Shown here: positions 1 to 4,872 of the stretch, piece after piece
How the letters are laid out: each line of letters begins with the position of its first letter
How positions within the stretch are numbered: position 1 is the first letter of the stretch
NCBI GenBank assembly: GCA_003454665.1
Contig: DMKB01000039.1
Location: 1 to 8,300 of the forward strand
Direction: 5' to 3'
From: Nitrospiraceae bacterium
GTDB taxonomy: Bacteria > Nitrospirota > UBA9217
DNA length: 8,300 nucleotides
The notes under the pieces: generated by a model
Told to the model about the DNA's origin: nothing
The model's database searches: none
Seen by the model: the letters and a program-made list of their open reading frames with translations, nothing else
Translations under genes and position numbers: made by a program

Positions 1-511
1 CCACTTTAGCCCCGCAATTCGTCAATATTCTGCCTGGATGTACCACACCGGTGACGGAAAGTCCGTATTTTGGTTCCAGATCGTCTACCGAATGGCCACC
101 GGCCATGGAGGCACCTGCCTCGGTCACCTTGTCACTGCCGCCCCGCAGTATGTCCTGCAGATATCCAATATCGAGCTTCTTTGAGGGAAACATCACCAGA
201 TTCAGGGCGGTAAGGGGCCTGCCTCCCATGGCATACACATCGGACAGAGAGTTCGCGGCCGCTATCTGGCCGAACCAGTAGGGGTCGTCAACGGGCGGCG
301 TGATGAAATCAACGGTGCTGATGATCGCAACGTCATCGGAAAGACGGTATACGGCTGCGTCGTCAGCAGTCTCATAACCCACGAGGAGGTTCGGGTCTTG
401 CGGAGGCCGCAACGTGCACATCGCGTCCGACAGGTCCGTCGGACCGAGCTTTGCCGCTCAACCGCAGGTACGGGAAAGCCCGGTTAAGGTCCTTTTTTTG
501 AAGACTGACAT
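1..511 (-). CDS. selD: Selenophosphate synthase SelD (selenide, water dikinase), selenoprotein, 5' part only
   Basis: SelD makes selenophosphate from selenide and ATP in the cytoplasm. Selenophosphate supplies selenium for Sec-tRNA and selenouridine-tRNA. Reading from the ATG at 511-509 gives 170 residues before the left window edge, so the C-terminal half is outside. The N-terminus carries the catalytic motif C16-G17-U18-A19-A20-K21. U18 is an in-frame TGA (460-458) and lines up with the active-site Cys17 of E. coli SelD; K21 matches its Lys20. Further family signatures are DFITPPVDDPYWFGQIAAAN (residues 68-87), SLSDVYAMGGRP (88-99) and the glycine-rich AGGHSVDD (137-144). The start is chosen because GGGAGG lies 4 nt upstream; an ATG at 515-513 is in another frame and abuts that site. 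Automated callers that treat TGA as stop would miss or truncate this gene. The identity is secure, and Sec insertion is strongly supported by the frame staying open on both sides of the TGA and by the hairpin after it. Confidence 0.96.
425..460 (-). promoter_or_regulatory. bacterial SECIS element directing UGA recoding in selD
   Basis: In the selD mRNA the UGA (460-458) is followed by GTCCGAC (444-438), a six-base loop GGACCT (437-432) and GTCGGAC (431-425). The two arms pair perfectly over 7 bp. The loop begins 20 nt after the UGA and opens with G. Both features fit the known bacterial SECIS pattern, which needs a short apical loop with an early G at a set distance from the UGA so that SelB can bind. 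The hairpin lies inside coding sequence, as bacterial SECIS elements do. Its function is inferred from position and shape. Confidence 0.85.
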
Positions 512-589
512 GCATCCTCCCGGAGAGTTGGCTGTCTGGGTCCGGCGAAGCACTATTCCGCTGCCATGGTTTTCTGTCAGACATCACTA

Positions 590-614
590 GGGTGTGCACG
601 CCTCCCGTGCACCC
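590..614 (-). other. stem-loop at the predicted 5' end of the selD leader
   Basis: On the selD strand GGGTGCACG pairs with CGTGCA-CA-CCC, a 9-bp GC-rich stem with a 2-nt bulge, around the loop GGAGG. The GTGCAC core occurs twice. No T-run follows, so it does not look like an intrinsic terminator. If the promoter at 650-622 is real, this hairpin forms the very start of the mRNA and could stabilise it or bind a regulator; that role is inference. Confidence 0.4.
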
Positions 615-621
615 GGCCCGT

Positions 622-650
622 ACCGTAACAGAGGACCGCCGCTAAGTCAA
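622..650 (-). promoter_or_regulatory. candidate sigma70 promoter of selD
   Basis: TTGACT (650-645, five of six consensus bases) is followed after exactly 17 bases by TACGGT (627-622), which has an upstream TG in the extended -10 position. The -10 hexamer is weak (three of six). Transcription would start near 615, about 100 nt upstream of the selD ATG. The 236-nt gap to rlpA makes a separate promoter plausible, but read-through from rlpA cannot be excluded. Confidence 0.4.
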
Positions 651-718
651 ATAGATAATATCAATGAACGGCAGGGAAATGCATTTGCGCTGTTGTATCC
701 GACGGCATGGCCATAGAA

Positions 719-734
719 TGCCGCGGTAGCGGCA
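719..734 (-). terminator. weak stem-loop just after rlpA
   Basis: TGCCGC and GCGGCA form a 6-bp stem around the loop TACC, beginning 13 nt after the rlpA stop codon. Only a few scattered T residues follow, so it is at best a poor intrinsic terminator, and rlpA transcription may continue towards selD. Confidence 0.25.
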
Positions 735-747
735 AAGAGGTCACCCA

Positions 748-1512
748 TCAATCGAGAGCAACGACGAAGCTTCCCGGATACCCGCTATTCTCGAAACGCT
801 CGGCGGCAGTTTCAGCCTTGGTGAGTGATCTATACTTGCCGGCAAACACCCGGTAGAAGATCTCGCCGTTGACACGCGTTCGCCGAATATCGACATAGCG
901 GTGGTACTTTCTCATGGAGAATGACAAACGGCGCGCATTATCATGAACGGCGAATGCGCCAACCTGAACGGTGAAGCTGCCGGAATCATAGCTTACCGGC
1001 TTCCGGTAGCGGGCTCCGCCGCTCGTATTTCGCTCACGGTATCCAAGCGCCCTGATCCGAACCGGCGCGGTGCCGGTCCGGTCAATGCCGATTTTCCGTG
1101 CAGCTGCGTAGGAAAGGTCGATAATCCGCCCCCTGACGAAGGGCCCGCGGTCATTGACACGAACAACGATCTTGCGTCCGTTTGACTTGTTGGTGACCTC
1201 GACAAAGACGTTCATGGGGAGGGTCTTGTGCGCGGCAGTAATGGCGTGCATATTGTAGGTCTCGCCATTGCTCGTCGCCTTGCCGTGAAAGTCCTTGCCG
1301 TACCAACTTGCCAAGCCGGACTGGGCGAATCCGTCGGAGCGCAAGAGGGGCGTGTAGCGCCTGCCCATTACCGTATAGGATTTCTGGGTCCCCCTGCGTT
1401 TATCTGTGACGAGTTCCCCGCTGTTCCCTGCACGGTAACCGCTGCAGGCGGCAAGGACAATCAGGGAGGAAATCAGGAGAGACCAAAAAAGGTTCATATT
1501 CATCCAGTGCAT
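748..1512 (-). CDS. rlpA: RlpA family septal ring lytic transglycosylase lipoprotein (DPBB + SPOR)
   Basis: RlpA is an outer-membrane lipoprotein that goes to the division septum and, in characterised members, cleaves peptidoglycan strands lacking stem peptides. Residues 7-22 are hydrophobic and end in the lipobox LAAC, with Cys23 as the lipidated residue. The double-psi beta-barrel domain spans about 65-155: SGLASWYG (65-72), TSNGETYNM (80-88), TAAHKTLP (92-99), VNDRGPF (119-125) and IIDLSYAAA (130-138). H95 and D121 correspond by spacing to residues H131 and D157 of Pseudomonas aeruginosa RlpA (family knowledge from memory). N87 stands where some homologues have Asp. A C-terminal SPOR domain (about 178-254), which binds denuded septal glycan, begins at SFTVQVGAF. 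The length of 254 aa is normal for the DPBB-plus-SPOR form. The start is uncertain: Met1, Met4 and Met6 are all possible. A GGTGA at 1518-1514 is too near Met1 but well spaced (10 nt) for Met4 at 1503. Confidence 0.95.
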   Translation of the reverse strand: MHWMNMNLFWSLLISSLIVLAACSGYRAGNSGELVTDKRRGTQKSYTVMGRRYTPLLRSDGFAQSGLASWYGKDFHGKATSNGETYNMHAITAAHKTLPMNVFVEVTNKSNGRKIVVRVNDRGPFVRGRIIDLSYAAARKIGIDRTGTAPVRIRALGYRERNTSGGARYRKPVSYDSGSFTVQVGAFAVHDNARRLSFSMRKYHRYVDIRRTRVNGEIFYRVFAGKYRSLTKAETAAERFENSGYPGSFVVALD

Positions 1513-1566
1513 TTCACCACGTCTTGAATTATCAAAAATAGCTCCGTGACGGAGAAGCTATGCATT

Positions 1567-1572
1567 ATTATA
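1567..1572 (-). promoter_or_regulatory. -10 element of the rlpA promoter
   Basis: A perfect TATAAT sits on the minus strand at 1572-1567, preceded by an AT-rich stretch but no good -35 hexamer. Transcription would begin near 1560, giving a leader of about 50-60 nt. That leader contains a small CTCCG/CGGAG hairpin (about 1542-1554). Confidence 0.5.
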
Positions 1573-1815
1573 CACAATTTATCATGAAAAATATATTTCT
1601 GAACAGGCGCCGACGAGCATCACCATGTCGGTTTCCCTGGAGGCCGGTCTCGCAGGAATAGTTGTATATACAGGAAAAGATAGCCGGCCAGTGGCTGAGG
1701 ACCGACCGGAGCGCATGGCCACGTGCGCATACAGAAGAGCATCGAGATGGAATCTGCCAAGCCGATCAAAAAAACTATGAAGGATACTATTTTGATACGG
1801 GAGGGAGCGTAATAA

Positions 1816-1824
1816 TGCTATAAT
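1816..1824 (+). promoter_or_regulatory. extended -10 promoter of the HNH-ydjM cluster
   Basis: TGCTATAAT is a perfect extended -10 element (TGnTATAAT). No -35 hexamer lies at the usual distance; TTGATA at 1792-1797 is 21 nt away from the -10, too far for a standard promoter. Transcription would start near 1831, leaving a leader of about 33 nt before the ATG at 1864. It is the only clear promoter ahead of the four co-directional genes. Confidence 0.55.
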
Positions 1825-1863
1825 ATACAAAGTGGTTCGGCATACGGCAATCCCGAGTGATGA

Positions 1864-2526
1864 ATGCTGGTCATGAAACAGGGAAGCATTATTGCATATT
1901 CAGACCTGTGCGCAAAAGAGACGGTAACACTGCAGCGGGGCATGAATTTACGGCTCAGAGGGGGGTACAGCCTGATTCTGGTTGACACCGGCATCGGGGC
2001 CCCGTACCGCGAGCGCATTGAGGAAGACGGGAAGGTCCTGGTATACGGGGGCCATGATATACCCCAGCGGAAAGGCGGCAAAAACCCGAAAGCGGCGGAC
2101 CAGCTCGGCTGTAATGCTGATGGGAGTCTGACCAGGAACGGCATGTTCTTCGAGGCCGCAGAGAAGTACGCACGGGGAAAGAGCCTGCCGGAGCCCGTAA
2201 GGGTCTTTGATGAAATCACCGGCGGTATCTGGGCCTCCAACGGCTTGTTTACGTTATGCGCTGCCTGGCGCGAGGCGGACCGGCATCGCAGGGTCTTCAA
2301 ATTCAAGCTCTGCGCTGCTGATTATCATGATGGCGGGGCGAAGGCGCGGAACGTTCTGATCCCGACGGCAGTCAAGAAAAAGGTATGGACGCGGGATGAG
2401 GGCAGGTGTGTCAAGTGCGGCGCCGGCACGGACCTGCATTTCAAGTTGATCGCCCCCCGGAACACGCATCCCGGGTCGGCTTTTGTCGTGAAGAATATTC
2501 ACCTTTTGTGCGGGCAGCATGGCTAG
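1864..2526 (+). CDS. YDG/SRA-like + HNH protein with a degenerate HNH active site
   Basis: The C-terminal part (about 165-220) is an HNH/McrA-type zinc-finger nuclease fold: IPTAVKKKVWTRDEGRC, then C182-x2-C185, LHF (191-193), N211, C216 and H219. These keep the zinc ligands and the middle Asn. The usual 'DH' after LHF, whose His is the general base, is replaced by K194-L195. The protein also stops one residue after H219, without the usual N-R-x-K-G tail. The N-terminal part (about 33-150) resembles the YDG/SRA-type module fused to HNH domains in modification-dependent restriction enzymes: GGYSLILVD (33-41), PVRVFDEITGGIWASNGLF (111-129) and VFKFKL (144-149). Intact relatives are thought to cleave modified DNA. 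This copy may only bind DNA, or may be decaying, although the frame is undamaged. Ribosome-binding signals are weak (GAGTGA at 1855-1860), so Met1 or Met4 could be the start. The next gene begins 27 nt downstream. Confidence 0.75.
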   Translation: MLVMKQGSIIAYSDLCAKETVTLQRGMNLRLRGGYSLILVDTGIGAPYRERIEEDGKVLVYGGHDIPQRKGGKNPKAADQLGCNADGSLTRNGMFFEAAEKYARGKSLPEPVRVFDEITGGIWASNGLFTLCAAWREADRHRRVFKFKLCAADYHDGGAKARNVLIPTAVKKKVWTRDEGRCVKCGAGTDLHFKLIAPRNTHPGSAFVVKNIHLLCGQHG

Positions 2527-2553
2527 TTGTCCTGCATGGCGGAAGGGTGGCTG

Positions 2554-3114
2554 GTGCCTTCGATCATTTCTCATTCCGTGGTTGCCGTAGCTGCGGGGAC
2601 CGTCTGTGCAGACGGGACCATGCCTGTTCGGTTCTGGCTTTTGTCCATCATCTGTGCCGTACTTCCCGATGCCGATGTGCTGGGGTTTCGTTTTGGCATC
2701 AACTACGGAGATTTTTTTGGACATCGAGGATTCTTTCATTCACTGTTTTTTGCGGTACTCGTCGGGGTTCTCGCGGCCGGCATGTTCTTTCGATCGCCGA
2801 CAACCCGCCCCTGGAGATGGTGGCTGGTCGCCCTCTATTTCTCGTTGCTCACGGCCTCCCATGGCATACTGGACGCTTTTACGAGCGGCGGACTCGGCAT
2901 TGCACTCCTATCGCCCTTCGATGCAACGAGATACTTCTTTCCCTGGACGCCGATACGCGTATCTCCCCTCGGGATTCGCGCATTCATGAGTCCATGGGGA
3001 ATGCAGGTCATTATGAACGAACTTCTCTGGATATGGCTGCCGGCGGTCAGCGCGGCCGTTCTGGTGAAGGCGTCTCTTGTTCTGGCGAAAATGGGGAGCC
3101 CGGAGGAACACTGA
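2554..3114 (+). CDS. YdjM-type membrane-bound metal-dependent hydrolase (LexA-binding, inner-membrane-associated family)
   Basis: This matches the YdjM family of inner-membrane proteins, putative metal-dependent hydrolases whose substrate is unknown. From the chosen start, conserved residues are H7 (PSIISHS), P38-D39-A-D41, the GHRGFFHS motif (56-63) and the long family signature from S102-H103-G-I-L-D107, continuing through GGLGIALLSPF and RYFFPWTPI. The His and Asp residues are the presumed metal ligands. Hydrophobic segments lie at about 26-45, 64-79, 90-101 and 162-178. The start is taken as the GTG at 2554 because GGAAGG (2541-2546) is 7 nt ahead and family members typically begin M-P/A-S-I-I-S-H. 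An ATG at 2536 and a TTG at 2527 are in frame but lack that support. That gives 186 aa, within the family's range. It follows the HNH gene in the same frame, separated by its TAG, and is probably cotranscribed. The family assignment is strong; the biochemical role is not known. Confidence 0.88.
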   Translation: MPSIISHSVVAVAAGTVCADGTMPVRFWLLSIICAVLPDADVLGFRFGINYGDFFGHRGFFHSLFFAVLVGVLAAGMFFRSPTTRPWRWWLVALYFSLLTASHGILDAFTSGGLGIALLSPFDATRYFFPWTPIRVSPLGIRAFMSPWGMQVIMNELLWIWLPAVSAAVLVKASLVLAKMGSPEEH

Positions 3115-3166
3115 CGGTCTCTGTTGGACAGACAGATCACGGCGATGATGGGAAAGGGAGATTATC

Positions 3167-3478
3167 ATGGGTCTATTTGCGAAATTCTTCGGCAGCGATG
3201 AGAAAAAGATGGTCGAGCGGGAGCAGGCAAATTTTCATATTATTGTCGACCGGCTGAGGAAACTGATACAGCAGGGGGTCATCACGGAACGGGACCTTAC
3301 CTACGACTCCGTCGAGTACAACAAAAAGCCCATGCCGAAGGTAATCGCAACAATAGACCAGCTCTTCCGCCAGGGCCACATGAAGGGGGTAGAAGATTCT
3401 ATCGCAGGATTCTGCTATCTCGTTGGCATGGGAATGGGCGTAAAAGATTTTCTGAAAGACGATAAAAAAAGGAACTAG
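3167..3478 (+). CDS. uncharacterised 103-aa protein
   Basis: I do not recognise this family. The gene has a good ribosome-binding site (AAGGGAG at 3154-3160, 6 nt before the ATG), lies 52 nt after the ydjM-like gene and ends 11 nt before the next, which supports real expression as part of the cluster. The protein starts with an amphipathic MGLFAKFFGSDEKK and continues with a charged, probably helical stretch (15-40) and a central TERDLTYDSVEYNKKPMPK region. A glycine-rich hydrophobic segment, GFCYLVGMGMGV (81-92), lies before the basic tail KDDKKRN. There is no signal peptide and no full membrane helix, so it is probably cytoplasmic, perhaps touching the membrane. One Cys (83) is present and no catalytic motif is visible. 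Confidence 0.72.
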   Translation: MGLFAKFFGSDEKKMVEREQANFHIIVDRLRKLIQQGVITERDLTYDSVEYNKKPMPKVIATIDQLFRQGHMKGVEDSIAGFCYLVGMGMGVKDFLKDDKKRN

Positions 3479-3489
3479 GACAACAGCGC

Positions 3490-3957
3490 ATGGCGTTCAA
3501 GGAGTATCTCGAATTCGGGACATCGGCATTATTGCTGGTGATAGCGTTCACGACCGCATATATCGCATACCAGATGTACCGGGCGAATAGTCTGCGGGTA
3601 AAACATGATATTTATGAAAAGCGGCTGGCCGTATACCGGGAAGTCATGGGATTGCTGAACGTCATAGCAAGCGGCGCCGACATTACGAGAGAAGCGCTGC
3701 TGGACTATCGCGCGAAAACGCATGAAGGAACCTTCCTGTTCGAACAGCGCGTTGCAGACTATCTGAACGAAATCTATGTGCGGGGAATAAAGCTTTGGAA
3801 TACGAATGCGCGGCTGCGTGGGCAGAAGCTGCCGGTTGGCGAGGAGCGGGACCACGTGGCTGCTGAGAATGCAGCGCAGCTGATATGGCTGGCCGATCAA
3901 CTACCGATGGCCAAAAAACGGTTCACGAAATATCTCAATATAAAAAATATGGCGTGA
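3490..3957 (+). CDS. uncharacterised single-pass membrane protein, 155 aa
   Basis: Residues 11-30 (TSALLLVIAFTTAYIAYQMY) form one membrane segment, followed by a positively charged YRANSLRVKHD stretch that predicts a cytoplasmic C-terminal domain. That domain is mostly helical and carries the pattern IYEKRLAVYREV, then EGTFLFEQRVADYLNEIY and LPVGEERDH. As I recall, the same pattern (K.DL[FY]E+R..VY) is common in widespread unnamed bacterial proteins of this size with an N-terminal membrane anchor; no function is known to me. AGGA (3477-3480), overlapping the stop codon of the preceding gene, lies 9 nt before the ATG, so translational coupling with the 103-aa gene is likely. It is the last gene of the rightward cluster and converges with the minus-strand gene ending at 3986, across only 28 nt in which I see no terminator hairpin. 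Confidence 0.75.
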   Translation: MAFKEYLEFGTSALLLVIAFTTAYIAYQMYRANSLRVKHDIYEKRLAVYREVMGLLNVIASGADITREALLDYRAKTHEGTFLFEQRVADYLNEIYVRGIKLWNTNARLRGQKLPVGEERDHVAAENAAQLIWLADQLPMAKKRFTKYLNIKNMA

Positions 3958-3985
3958 TGCAGTCCCGACGGCGCTGAACCTCCTG

Positions 3986-4684
3986 CTATTTCAGATAGGC
4001 CGCAAAATAACTCCGTATTTCTGCAAGGGTCTCTTCGGCGGCGAGCGGAATCATGGAGGCGAAGCAGTCCAGGTTAACGAGGGCATTGACGTTTGCATCA
4101 TTTTTTGCCGCGTCGCGGAGGCGCTGGGCAAAACCCTGATTTACCTTGCCGACTTCGCTGTATATATGCCTCAACCCCTCCAGGTCCCATGTCGCGGCTT
4201 TTCCCTCCTGATGAAGGAAATATTGCGCAACAAAGTACATCGATACCATTCGGAAAATCGTTTCCATGAGCGTTGCAAAGGGCAGGTGGAACCGTACCAT
4301 CGGCTTCAGGGGCTCCATGACGGGGCACCCGCTCGTGGTCATGAAAATACCGAGCAGGGGGCTCAGTCCCTGCTGGATTGTCGTTTCTTTGGAATAGGTG
4401 CGCTCCTCCGTCACCACGGCAACACTCACATTGGCATAGGACACAAAATCCTTGAATTCCCGCACAATGCCGGAAAAATTCAGTGCAATCGGGCAATAGG
4501 CGACCGTTTGCTCATCGAGGGGGCAGTTTGAGCATTTACTGTGGTTCAGCAGAGCCCAGGGAGGAGGGTCGGACGGATTTTCAGAATGAAGGGCGAGCGA
4601 CTGGCTGTCGAGGCGAATATCGAATACTTTGCTCACACCGTCTTTAAAGCTGTACCGATACTGGAACGTTATGGAGGCCGGCAT
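3986..4684 (-). CDS. uncharacterised Cys-containing protein with SGCP motif (possibly DUF6901 family)
   Basis: I recognise the general pattern as that of a conserved family seen in Desulfobacterota and relatives, possibly DUF6901 (name from memory). No function is established. From the chosen start the protein has 232 aa. A short strand-rich N-terminus (ITFQYRYSFKDG, RLDSQSLAL) leads into H48-x2-C51-x2-C54-PL-x7-C64-PIA. A second conserved block, TTSGCPVMEPLKPMVRFHLPFA (split as TTSGCP at 116-121 and RFHLPF at 131-136), includes C120 and H133. The rest is mostly helical (ETIFRMVSMYFVAQYF and onward). The spaced Cys and His residues suggest a metal or Fe-S site, which is inference. No signal peptide is seen. 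The second of two adjacent ATGs (4684) is preferred because AAGGAG (4695-4690) is 5 nt upstream; it is too close to the first (4687). It lies 188 nt downstream of the UPF0182 gene on the same strand. Confidence 0.82.
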   Translation of the reverse strand: MPASITFQYRYSFKDGVSKVFDIRLDSQSLALHSENPSDPPPWALLNHSKCSNCPLDEQTVAYCPIALNFSGIVREFKDFVSYANVSVAVVTEERTYSKETTIQQGLSPLLGIFMTTSGCPVMEPLKPMVRFHLPFATLMETIFRMVSMYFVAQYFLHQEGKAATWDLEGLRHIYSEVGKVNQGFAQRLRDAAKNDANVNALVNLDCFASMIPLAAEETLAEIRSYFAAYLK

Positions 4685-4872
4685 CATATCTCCTTGAGTG
4701 CTTTATTCACTCGAATCGTACGGTCTCATGCCAGTCAAATCGAAGCGCTTCAGCCCTGTATTCCGTCCTGGTGGGGATGCCGCGATCAATACCCGTTGTT
4801 TCCGGTCACCGGTCAACTGATCGTTCGCAGTGTCTTTCTCCGCCGATGACAAAGGCCCTGTCTCTGGACAGA

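Larger units (their letters stand above)
1513..1863. other. divergent intergenic region between rlpA and the HNH gene
   Basis: This 351-nt stretch holds a leftward TATAAT near the rlpA end (1572-1567) and a rightward extended -10 near the other end (1816-1824). Between them, about 1610-1790, I see no convincing gene, RNA or repeat. A weak GCGCA/TGCGC inverted repeat occurs around 1710-1730. An 82-codon minus-strand frame (1830-1582) starts with TTG, has no ribosome-binding site and resembles nothing I know. Confidence 0.5.

Noticed and set aside
372..599. 75-codon minus-strand frame over the selD start
   Set aside because: It is a shadow frame; the SelD sequence is in the neighbouring frame through the UGA.
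1688..1695. GCCACTGG on the minus strand, resembling part of a cobalamin riboswitch
   Set aside because: The other essential blocks (the B12 box AGCCAGGAGACC and the upstream CCCGCAACTG block) are absent.
1582..1830. 82-codon minus-strand frame upstream of rlpA
   Set aside because: It has a TTG start without a ribosome-binding site and no recognisable motif. It covers the -10 region of the opposite cluster promoter.
2518..2556. HNH and YdjM genes in the same frame separated by one TAG, as a possible broken fusion or read-through
   Set aside because: The intervening residues match neither family, and the YdjM gene has its own ribosome-binding site and GTG start. Shared frame occurs by chance in one of three gene pairs.
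2406..3257. 283-codon plus-strand open frame overlapping the HNH and YdjM genes
   Set aside because: It is another frame of the well-supported YdjM gene, with an Arg/Cys/Ser-rich translation lacking family motifs and no ribosome-binding site.
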